DNA of 27,473 nt from NCBI GenBank assembly GCA_964565665.1, contig CAZMFZ010000038.1:1-27473 (forward strand), read 5' to 3'. Below, piece after piece: positions 6,852 to 13,831 of the stretch (positions are counted from its first letter, which is position 1; each line of letters begins with the position of its first letter). This DNA is from CAZMFZ01 sp964565665. GTDB lineage: Bacteria; Bacteroidota; Bacteroidia; Cytophagales; UBA9547. The position numbers and the translations under genes are program-made. The notes beneath the pieces are model-generated. The model searched no databases. It was not told the DNA's origin and saw nothing but the letters and a program-made list of their open reading frames with translations.

Positions 6852-8855
6852 TCAATAATCGTTGGGTTTTTTAACTTCAAATTCCACCCTGCGATTGATG
6901 CGCTTGTCTTCGGGAGTTACTTCAACTCTGAGTGGTTTGGTATCGCCATATCCCATAGCATCTATCCGTTTGCCATCTAATTTTCCTCGGTTAATCAGAT
7001 ATTGCTTTATGGCATCGCCTCTTTTTTGTGAAAGAACCATATTGTCGGTATGATTGCCGTCAGAATCTGTATGCCCCGAAATTGTAAGCTTGAAAGTAGG
7101 GTTATCTATTAGAAACTTCATCACTAAATCTAGCGATTTCTTCATTCCTTCCAATATTTCTGCCTTACCGTTTTCAAACTCTATTCTATCTAGCACCAAA
7201 GGTCTTTTCAAGTCTATTATTTTGCTCACAAATCTAATAAGTGTATCATTTTTAATATTTAATTCTTCTTCAAGGCTAAAAAAATCATCGCCTTGTATAA
7301 TAATCATGTATCGATTGTTATTAATCAAATCAAATTCAAAACTACCATCTGATCTTAAAAATTTGGGGGCAACTTCTATGCCGTGGTCTAAATCAATAAT
7401 TGAAACAATGCCTTTTAATGGCTGATTTGAAGTAGAATCAAGTAAACTCCCTGCTAGTTTAGTATAAGAAGTTGGCTGTGCTTCCATTGGTAACGGGAAT
7501 GAATACAAATCAAGATTTTGCAAATCGTCATGCTCGGACCGGGCATAAAATAAATCTTTTGATAAGGCATCGATTGTAAAATAATATTCACTTCCTTTAC
7601 CATTCACCAAAGGACCAATGTTACGTGGCTCTTCCCACTTGCCTTTCAATCTGCGTACTTTAAAAATATCAAAATCGCCAAATGAAACCGGATGTCCATT
7701 TGAACTGTAGTACAAAACATCGTATTTTGGGTGATAATACGGACTTACTTCACTGCCCCTTGTATTGATAATAGGCCCAAGATTTTCAGGTATTGCCCAC
7801 TCTCCGTCCTTTTGTTTGTAAGTAAACCAAATATCCGACATTCCAAAGCCTCCCAATCGGTCTGAGGCAAAAAACAAGGTGTCTTCGGTATGTGAAAGTG
7901 AAGGTTGCGAATCCCAGGCACGCCCATTGATGCGAGATCCTAGATTTTTGACACTACTCCATTCTACTTCATTTGTGAGTTCGTTTAAGGTTTTATCTGC
8001 ACTATAAATATCGCAGTTGCCATTGCCATCGGGTGCATTGCAACGGACGAAATATAGCTTGTTACCATTTTTGCTTAAGCAAGGGGAGCCTTCATTAAAT
8101 TCAGTATTCACAGTTGAAAACGACTTTGCAGGATAAAAATAACCCACTTCATCACTTTCTGTATAAAATAAATCTTCGTTCGATTTCTTTTCAATGCCCG
8201 ACTTATTGCGTCTCGAAGTGAATAATAGCATTTTTTTATCCGCAGAAATACTCGGCCCATAATCTGCGTCCTTGCTATTTACTTCTGGTCCCATATTTAA
8301 CAACACGCTGTGTGGTGGATGCAGCGTATCAATATCTTTTCTGAAATCTACCAATTGATAGTAATAGTCGAGCGGCACCCAATAGTCTTTTTCAAGAAAA
8401 GTAAGCGAATCGTAGTAAAGCAGCACTTTTTTTATATCGCTACGATGATGTTTTAGTACCAACTTATACAATGCCTTTGCTTTGCTCATGTTGCCAAACC
8501 GCTCATACAATTGCCCCAAATGCCATATATAATAGGTGTCTTTATAGAAGTTTTTAATACCAAAATTGCTTACATATTCTTCAATCAAGCCCAAAGCTTT
8601 TTTAAAGTCTTCTTTATTTTCAGCCCTTCGAATGTCTGCTTTTAGACCTTCATTCACATATTCATCAAGGGTATTGATATTTTTAAAAAATAATTGATAG
8701 TCACCAGAGGGAATACGATGTGAGATGGTTGAATCTTTTAGTTTTTGCATTTCAACTCTGCGTGTTTTGCGTTGAGCATTTACTTTAGACAGCCCTGTTA
8801 TTAGAAAAAAAACCAAAAAAATCAATAAAAATGAATATTTATTCGCTCTCGCCAT
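6852..8855 (-). CDS. PorE-like outer membrane protein: TPR, PD40 propeller, carboxypeptidase-regulatory-like and OmpA domains
   Basis: A 667-aa exported protein. Residues 1-28 form a signal peptide (LLIFLVFFLITGLSKVNA then Q), with no lipobox cysteine. Next come TPR-like helices (about 75-150), PD40/WD40-like beta-propeller repeats (about 195-450; blades such as LLFTSRRNKSG, LYFVRCNAPDG, LFFASDRLGGFGMSDIW and LYYSSNGHP), a carboxypeptidase-regulatory-like fold (about 465-545) and an OmpA C-terminal peptidoglycan-binding domain (about 553-663; ISGHTDSDGNHTDN, LSQKRGDAIKQYL, GYGDTKP, NRRVEFEV). This order is that of PorE, the T9SS component of Porphyromonas gingivalis that binds peptidoglycan. 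P. gingivalis PorE is a lipoprotein and this is not, and many Bacteroidota have several paralogues, so a T9SS role is inferred. GldC is encoded next on the same strand. Confidence 0.87.
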   Translation of the reverse strand: MARANKYSFLLIFLVFFLITGLSKVNAQRKTRRVEMQKLKDSTISHRIPSGDYQLFFKNINTLDEYVNEGLKADIRRAENKEDFKKALGLIEEYVSNFGIKNFYKDTYYIWHLGQLYERFGNMSKAKALYKLVLKHHRSDIKKVLLYYDSLTFLEKDYWVPLDYYYQLVDFRKDIDTLHPPHSVLLNMGPEVNSKDADYGPSISADKKMLLFTSRRNKSGIEKKSNEDLFYTESDEVGYFYPAKSFSTVNTEFNEGSPCLSKNGNKLYFVRCNAPDGNGNCDIYSADKTLNELTNEVEWSSVKNLGSRINGRAWDSQPSLSHTEDTLFFASDRLGGFGMSDIWFTYKQKDGEWAIPENLGPIINTRGSEVSPYYHPKYDVLYYSSNGHPVSFGDFDIFKVRRLKGKWEEPRNIGPLVNGKGSEYYFTIDALSKDLFYARSEHDDLQNLDLYSFPLPMEAQPTSYTKLAGSLLDSTSNQPLKGIVSIIDLDHGIEVAPKFLRSDGSFEFDLINNNRYMIIIQGDDFFSLEEELNIKNDTLIRFVSKIIDLKRPLVLDRIEFENGKAEILEGMKKSLDLVMKFLIDNPTFKLTISGHTDSDGNHTDNMVLSQKRGDAIKQYLINRGKLDGKRIDAMGYGDTKPLRVEVTPEDKRINRRVEFEVKKPNDY

Positions 8856-8874
8856 GCTTTTCTTATCTGTAAAT

Positions 8875-8882
8875 CAAAATTA
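8875..8882 (-). promoter_or_regulatory. -7 promoter element for the PorE-like gene
   Basis: TAATTTTG on the minus strand fits TAnnTTTG and lies 20 bases before the ATG at 8855. No matching -33 element is visible. The rest of the gap up to 9135 (about 250 bases) is AT-rich and I see no gene or strong hairpin in it. Confidence 0.45.
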
Positions 8883-9135
8883 AGCTAATTAAACCAATTA
8901 TAATGTAATAAATAGCATGCCAAATATTCAATTTATATTTCGAAAAATAAAATTGATGGTTCATCAACTGTTACAACGCAACTTTATTTTTACTTCATTG
9001 GCATTATTTATAATATTTATGTACTATAGCTTTCTACAACAAAATTGAAAATAGGTGAAGCACATTTCAAAACATAGCCCTTTAAAACTACAAGGCTTTT
9101 GTCGTACTTTGTATTTTGGTTTTAATATTGATTGA

Positions 9136-9687
9136 ATGAAATTTTTAGATAGGGTTTTGCAACATTGGCGCACTTCGAAAGCCATAAAATACATCCCCAT
9201 AAATGCTGAAGTACTTGATATTGGCTGCTACGATGCTATTGTATTTCAAAAGCTGGGTACAAAACTTAAATATGGTGTAGGAATTGATCCTTTGATTTCA
9301 CCACTTCAAAAAGCAAATTTTGAATTGAGATCGGGATATTTCCCACAAGATTTGGATACTACACACCAATACTTTGATGCCATTACCCTTACAGCTGTGC
9401 TTGAGCATATCCCTGAATCTATTATTGAAACATTTGCCCAAAATTGTGCTTCACATTTGCGACCCAATGGCATTATAGCCATTACAGTACCCGATCCTAA
9501 AGTCGATAAAATATTAGAACTCCTTATAAGATTTAAGATTTTAGATGGCATGTCGGTGCAAGAGCATCATGGGTACGATGTGAGACAAACCGTACCGCTT
9601 TTTGAGAAAGTAGGATTAAAATTGATAAAACAAGAATCATTCCAACTTGGGCTGAACAATCTATTTATATTCCAAAAGCCATTATAA
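9136..9687 (+). CDS. Class I SAM-dependent methyltransferase (Methyltransf_11-like)
   Basis: A 183-aa cytoplasmic protein with the core Rossmann fold of class I methyltransferases. Motif I is VLDIGCYDAIVFQKLG (about residues 26-41), where the usual GxGxG is reduced to GCYDA; the acidic residue ending strand 2 is the D of GVGIDPL (about 54-60); the motif IV/post-II region is TAVLEHIPE (about 88-96), and HLRPNGIIAITVPDP (about 109-123) is motif V/VI-like. The substrate is unknown. Its TAA is directly followed by the ATG of the LptF/LptG gene, so the two are almost certainly cotranscribed and translationally coupled. That neighbour hints at a link to the cell envelope, but this is inference only. 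Confidence 0.85.
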   Translation: MKFLDRVLQHWRTSKAIKYIPINAEVLDIGCYDAIVFQKLGTKLKYGVGIDPLISPLQKANFELRSGYFPQDLDTTHQYFDAITLTAVLEHIPESIIETFAQNCASHLRPNGIIAITVPDPKVDKILELLIRFKILDGMSVQEHHGYDVRQTVPLFEKVGLKLIKQESFQLGLNNLFIFQKPL

Positions 9688-10773
9688 ATGTTCAAAATCA
9701 CCATACTTGACAGGTATATTTTAAAAAACTACCTCACCACATTTGTATTTGTAGTAGTAATAATCATTACTGTCATTCTCGTCATTGATTATACCGAAAA
9801 AAATGAAGATTTTCTAACCAAAAATGTGCCTCTGAAGGAGATTTTTATTTCTTATTACCTCAATTTCATTCCATATTTAGTCAATATTCTGGCCCCGCTT
9901 TTGGTATTTATCGCTACCGTGTTCGTAACGGCACGCCTAGCCAGCCGCACAGAAATTATCGCAATTTTAAGTTCTGGAACAAGCTTTTTGCGAATTCTCA
10001 GGCCATATTTATTAGGCTCACTAATCATTTCCATTATCACCTTCTATATGTATGGTTGGGTTATTCCACGTGCAAGCCGTATCAGGCATGGGTTTGAAAA
10101 TGTATATGTGCGTGGCCAGTATTTTTTTGATAAGCGTAATGTACATATCAAGGTAGCACCCCAATCTTATGTGTATATGGAAAGCTACAACAATACCATC
10201 AATTGTGGCTACCAATTTACTATTGAAACAATTGATAGTGGCAGGGTGGTAGACAAGCTTTCGGCCAGCAGGATATTGTGGGTGCCTGATAAGCAAAAAT
10301 GGCGAATTGAGTTTTGGAAAAAGCACAGCTTTGATGGCAAAAAAGAGATTGAAACTAGAGGTGAGGTGTTAGATACTGCAATAAATCTTAGTCCCAAAGA
10401 CTTCGAAACTCAACACATGCTCTACGAACAAATGACTATAGACGAGCTAAATGCACATGTGGCACTGCTCCTTGAGCGTGGAGCTGAAGGAGTTGAGCCT
10501 TATAAAATTGAAAAATACACACGCATCACCTATCCATTCTCTATCATTATACTCACTATTATTGGTGTTATCGTTTCTTCAAGAAAATCGCGGGAAGGTG
10601 TGGGCTTACAAATTGCATTGGGCTTCGCTCTAGCTTTTTTGTATATTATTTTTATGATTATTGGGCAAAGCATAAGCAAAGACGGCAGCATAGACCCTCT
10701 TATCACAGCATGGGTACCCAATATTATTTTTTCATTTATAGGGTTGATTATGTATTTCCGAGTTCCGAAATAA
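9688..10773 (+). CDS. LptF/LptG family permease (YjgP/YjgQ)
   Basis: Inner membrane permease subunit of the Lpt ABC transporter, which pulls lipopolysaccharide from the inner membrane and pushes it along the LptC-A-D bridge. The 361-aa length fits. The opening LDRYILKNYLTTFVFVV is the family start; membrane segments lie at about 13-33, 58-80 and 103-123, then a periplasmic beta-jellyroll domain (about 130-265), then three C-terminal membrane segments (about 285-355). The cytoplasmic coupling region SRTEIIAILSSGTSFLRIL (about 89-107) contacts the ATPase LptB. Whether this is LptF or LptG cannot be decided from sequence alone; the partner subunit and LptB are not here. The start abuts the stop of the methyltransferase gene. 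Confidence 0.92.
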   Translation: MFKITILDRYILKNYLTTFVFVVVIIITVILVIDYTEKNEDFLTKNVPLKEIFISYYLNFIPYLVNILAPLLVFIATVFVTARLASRTEIIAILSSGTSFLRILRPYLLGSLIISIITFYMYGWVIPRASRIRHGFENVYVRGQYFFDKRNVHIKVAPQSYVYMESYNNTINCGYQFTIETIDSGRVVDKLSASRILWVPDKQKWRIEFWKKHSFDGKKEIETRGEVLDTAINLSPKDFETQHMLYEQMTIDELNAHVALLLERGAEGVEPYKIEKYTRITYPFSIIILTIIGVIVSSRKSREGVGLQIALGFALAFLYIIFMIIGQSISKDGSIDPLITAWVPNIIFSFIGLIMYFRVPK

Positions 10774-10800
10774 TTTTTTCAACTGATTTTCGTTTTTCAA

Positions 10801-10808
10801 TAACTTTG
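10801..10808 (+). promoter_or_regulatory. -7 promoter element for the 33-aa lysine-rich protein
   Basis: TAACTTTG (followed by C) is an exact match to TAnnTTTG. It lies 53 bases before the small ATG at 10862, giving a leader of about 45 bases, in the gap after the permease gene. Confidence 0.55.
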
Positions 10809-10861
10809 CAAAGCAAAAGCAAATAAACAATCAATTTTCTAATCTCTAAACTTTCACAATT

Positions 10862-10963
10862 ATGGCTAAGGCAAAAGACGAAAAAAAGGAAACAAAAAAA
10901 GCCCCAGTAAAATCATTAAAAGAGAAAAGAGCAGAAAAACAAGCCAAAAAATCTGATAAATAG
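10862..10963 (+). CDS. Small lysine-rich protein, 33 aa
   Basis: The ORF reads MAKAKDEKKETKKAPVKSLK followed by EKRAEKQAKKSDK and a TAG. Fifteen of its 33 residues are lysine or arginine, with alternating acidic residues and alanines, so it is probably a charged helix or disordered and may bind nucleic acid or ribosomes. A perfect TAnnTTTG promoter element upstream and a textbook intrinsic terminator 9 bases after the stop bracket it as its own transcription unit, which is the main evidence that it is a real gene. Similar small KEKRAEK-type proteins occur in Bacteroidota as far as I recall; none has a function known to me. Confidence 0.72.
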   Translation: MAKAKDEKKETKKAPVKSLKEKRAEKQAKKSDK

Positions 10964-10972
10964 ATTTTACAC

Positions 10973-11006
10973 AAAAAAGAGCTCCTCATACTGAAGCTCT
11001 TTTTTT
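10973..11006 (+). terminator. Intrinsic terminator of the small lysine-rich gene
   Basis: AAAAAAGAGCT (10973-10983) pairs with AGCTCTTTTTT (10995-11005) around an 11-base loop, ending in a run of T. With the A-run on the other side it could act in both directions. Confidence 0.85.
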
Positions 11007-11089
11007 ATGAATATCGGTAAAACTATTATCAAAAAAAATCTGCTATAATACCCGTAATTTGCATTTATCAAAATTTACAAACACGCAAA

Positions 11090-11641
11090 ATGAAGCAGAT
11101 TGTAACCTATTTTTTCAGGGGATTATTATTTACAGCTCCTATTTTTATCACTTTCTATATTCTTATCGCCAGTTTCCAATGGATAGATAGGCTCATTCCG
11201 TTTGATATTCCAGGCATAGGAATTGCCATCATTTTCGTTTCTATTACTTTGCTGGGTTTGTTTGCGTCTACATTTCTAGCCAAGCCGCTCACCGATTTCT
11301 TAGATAATATTCTCAGCCATATTCCATTGGTAAATCTTATTTACGGCTCGATAAAAGATGTGGTAAATGCTTTTGTAGGCGAGAATAAAAAATTTAAAAA
11401 CCCTGTTTTACTCACTATTGATAAAGAAAATAAATTGAAGCGCCTGGGGTTTATCACAGAAACAGATTTATCAAAATTTGGGCAACTTAGTGACACTCTT
11501 GCAGTGTATGTGCCTGATTCTTATGGACTTACAGGAAACTTGTATTTTGCCTCAAAAGAAAATGTGGAGATACTAAATATGAATGTATCTGAAGTAATGC
11601 AATTTATAGTTTCGGGCGGTATATCTGGTATTAGAACCTAA
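11090..11641 (+). CDS. DUF502 family membrane protein
   Basis: A 183-aa protein matching the DUF502 family: two N-terminal membrane segments (about residues 8-28 and 43-63), then the conserved signature IPLVNLIYGSIKDVVNAF (about 83-100) and a soluble domain with GFITE, VYVPDSYGLTGNLYF and a C-terminal VMQFIVSGGISG. The family is widespread in bacteria and has no established biochemical role; it is thought to sit in the cytoplasmic membrane. It is preceded by the lysine-rich small gene with its terminator, so it probably has its own promoter; a near-match TAATTTGC lies about 35 bases upstream. The convergent sensor gene ends only 8 bases after its stop, so transcription from the two sides must overlap. 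Confidence 0.88.
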   Translation: MKQIVTYFFRGLLFTAPIFITFYILIASFQWIDRLIPFDIPGIGIAIIFVSITLLGLFASTFLAKPLTDFLDNILSHIPLVNLIYGSIKDVVNAFVGENKKFKNPVLLTIDKENKLKRLGFITETDLSKFGQLSDTLAVYVPDSYGLTGNLYFASKENVEILNMNVSEVMQFIVSGGISGIRT

Positions 11642-11649
11642 AAAACGAA

Positions 11650-13386
11650 TTATACTTTTCGTAAAAGTTCTATTTCCTGCTTTAATTCGCGCTCTATATT
11701 TTTAGTGTCGCTCAAATCGACTGACACGCCCAAAATATTTATTTGATTAGTGGTTTTATTATAAAATGGAATTTTAGATGTTCTAAATACTTTTATAATC
11801 CCATTTTCCAAAGTCAAATATTGCTCAGGGAAATGAACCGGGATGTTTTCTTCTACAATTTTCCTGTCCGAATCTCTAATTCTAGCCATTTCTGTGGCGT
11901 CAGTTACAAATTTGCTATCGTCATAGCCTATAATTTGCTGCTTATCTACATTGAAAATATCGGCCTCAGCTTTATTTACAAGCGTATATTTTCCATTAGC
12001 ATCTTTTATAAATACTGGAAATGGAATATTGTCGATAATTAATTCCATCAATTCTGATTGCGAACGCACTTCACCCTCCTTTCGCATCATTTCTTCCTGC
12101 GTGGCCATCAATTCTTCTAAGTTCTGCCTCATCTCCTCTTCCTGAGCTCGCATTTGTTCCGATTGCATCTGCGATTGTTCGTACAGCTCTTTGGTTTTTT
12201 CATTGATTTTCAATGTATTTACCACCGAGGAAATACTTTCGCCAATTTTCAATAAAAATTCAATTTCAAATGGTTCAATAGTTCTAAATGATGCCAATTC
12301 CAATACTCCTTCTATTTTTTGCTCAATTTTCAATGGAATAATTACTACTACAGACGGTGTAGCTTCACCAAGTCCAGAAGTAATATGCACATAATTAGGA
12401 GGTACTTTTTTGAGTATAATTGGCTCTTTTTCTAAAAAACACTGCCCAACCAATCCATCTCCTATTTCAACAGTTTTATCAGCATACTTCTTCCTATCAT
12501 AGGCATAGGTGGCTTTCAACTGTAAAATTTTATTGCCTTCATATTCTTCGACAATGAAAAGAGCCGCCTGATTTGCGTTTAAATATTTTGAAATTAAAGC
12601 TACTAATTTGTCGTACATAAGTTTGCTTTCTTCATTGCTTCGCAATATTTCGGCTACTTGCGATATTCCATCTGAAGCCCATTTTCGTTTTTTTTCATCT
12701 TCATGGGCTCTCTCTACTTCTTTTATCGTCTCTTCCAATTCTAAAGTGGAAAGGTTGGCCTCAGTATTTTTCTTTTCCAAAGCATCAATTACTGCTAAGT
12801 TTTCATCAAAATGCTTTTCAACATTCGAAAGCAGCACATACATAGCTGTAAATAGTGCTACAAGTGCCATTACCATAGTAAAATAATAATTTCCAACACT
12901 TTTGGCCGAATCATTATCGAAAGGAATATCTATCCAAATATTTATATTTTTAAGAAGGATAATAAAAATAGCACAAAACAAAAAACTGGCAAATAAATAC
13001 CCTTTTTCTCTGAATGAAAACACCACAAATGGTATGCTGCAAGCGGTATAAACCATATATGAACTTCCTAATAAAATATCATCAGGGCCTTGCGAAACTG
13101 CCGCATATAATATTCCTGATAGTATCACTGGAAAAACAGAAAGCAAGAAACGTGAAAGGGAAAACTTACGCCAATAATTGAGCAGAAATACCAAAAAACA
13201 AAAGAATGAAAAGCCTAAAAATAGGAAAAGTATGGAAGTGGGATAATGCTGTAAATAGGATTTTACAATATAAATATAATCAATCAATATCAATATGATA
13301 TTGAGTCTATTTACTAGCCCAATTTGCGATTTAAGTTCTTTTGAGTCATCTTCATTAAGTCCTATTTGTGAAAGAAATTTTATCAT
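11650..13386 (-). CDS. Membrane GAF-PAS sensor protein without output domain
   Basis: A 578-aa protein. About six membrane segments lie within residues 27-190, then a coiled coil (about 190-245), a GAF domain (about 255-390; ALFIVEEYEGNKILQL, GDGLVGQCFLEKEPIIL, VVVIIPLKIEQKIEGVLELA), a Gln/Glu/Met-rich coiled coil (about 390-445; EQMRAQEEEMRQNLEELMAT) and a PAS domain (about 446-570; DNIPFPVFIKDANGKYTLVN, ending GVSVDLSDTKNIE). No histidine kinase, GGDEF, HD-GYP or other output domain follows; the protein ends just after the PAS. It may signal through a partner protein or hand on conformational change by its coiled coils. Related GAF-PAS proteins, often with kinases attached, are frequent in Cytophagales. 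It is divergent from gyrB, with a 445-base gap. Confidence 0.85.
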   Translation of the reverse strand: MIKFLSQIGLNEDDSKELKSQIGLVNRLNIILILIDYIYIVKSYLQHYPTSILFLFLGFSFFCFLVFLLNYWRKFSLSRFLLSVFPVILSGILYAAVSQGPDDILLGSSYMVYTACSIPFVVFSFREKGYLFASFLFCAIFIILLKNINIWIDIPFDNDSAKSVGNYYFTMVMALVALFTAMYVLLSNVEKHFDENLAVIDALEKKNTEANLSTLELEETIKEVERAHEDEKKRKWASDGISQVAEILRSNEESKLMYDKLVALISKYLNANQAALFIVEEYEGNKILQLKATYAYDRKKYADKTVEIGDGLVGQCFLEKEPIILKKVPPNYVHITSGLGEATPSVVVIIPLKIEQKIEGVLELASFRTIEPFEIEFLLKIGESISSVVNTLKINEKTKELYEQSQMQSEQMRAQEEEMRQNLEELMATQEEMMRKEGEVRSQSELMELIIDNIPFPVFIKDANGKYTLVNKAEADIFNVDKQQIIGYDDSKFVTDATEMARIRDSDRKIVEENIPVHFPEQYLTLENGIIKVFRTSKIPFYNKTTNQINILGVSVDLSDTKNIERELKQEIELLRKV

Positions 13387-13831
13387 GCGAATACTATGGT
13401 TGTAGTGCTAGTTGCATAAAATTACCAATATTTTATTTCTATGCAATGTAAAAATGAAGATGAGCCTAAAAATGGGCTTTTTTATTTAAATAAGCAATAT
13501 AAATCCCAATTACAACCCAAAAATACATTTTGGGTTGTATAGCTATAAATTGAATTATTGAATTAAATCATTTTATCGAGCCCATTAAGATTGAAAAGTG
13601 TACCATTTTCCTAAAATAAAAAAAATTACATATTTATTAATCAGGGAAAATAGAAACAGATATAGTAAAGGCATTCATTTTATTCACAAATGAATACCCT
13701 AAATAGTATTCTAAAACCGTTAATAAATTATAAGCAGCAAAGCGATTAGCTGATGTAAATACATAAAGCTTTTGTATATTTACAGTTAGATATAAAGTAC
13801 CCAAACAATTATTTTTAAGTTTAATTAAAGC
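13387..13831. other. 445-base gap between divergent genes, with two hairpins
   Basis: The region separates the start of the sensor gene (minus) from gyrB (plus), so it holds both promoters. Hairpin 1 (13511-13539) has a perfect 12-bp stem, TACAACCCAAAA pairing with TTTTGGGTTGTA, and a 5-base loop. Hairpin 2 (13673-13695) has an 8-bp stem, ATTCATTT with AAATGAAT. Near gyrB, TATATTTA (13775-13782) is one mismatch from TAnnTTTG. A short ORF at 13441-13542 covers hairpin 1. The rest is plain AT-rich DNA. Confidence 0.6.
13441..13542 (+). CDS. Doubtful 33-aa ORF upstream of gyrB
   Basis: ATG at 13441 opens 33 codons (MQCKNEDEPKNGLFYLNKQY then SQLQPKNTFWVV after one K or S boundary residue) ending TAG at 13540-13542. 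The last third is encoded by the perfect 12-bp-stem hairpin at 13511-13539, and a small AGCC/GGCT stem followed by six T lies within it. No good promoter or ribosome binding site is visible. It may be a chance ORF over a structured region; I list it because it is the only sizeable plus-strand ORF in this long gap. Confidence 0.2.
   Translation: MQCKNEDEPKNGLFYLNKQYKSQLQPKNTFWVV

Noticed and set aside
4963..8855. Polysaccharide synthesis cluster
   Set aside because: Only a Wzy-like protein is present; no glycosyltransferase, flippase or chain-length regulator accompanies it.
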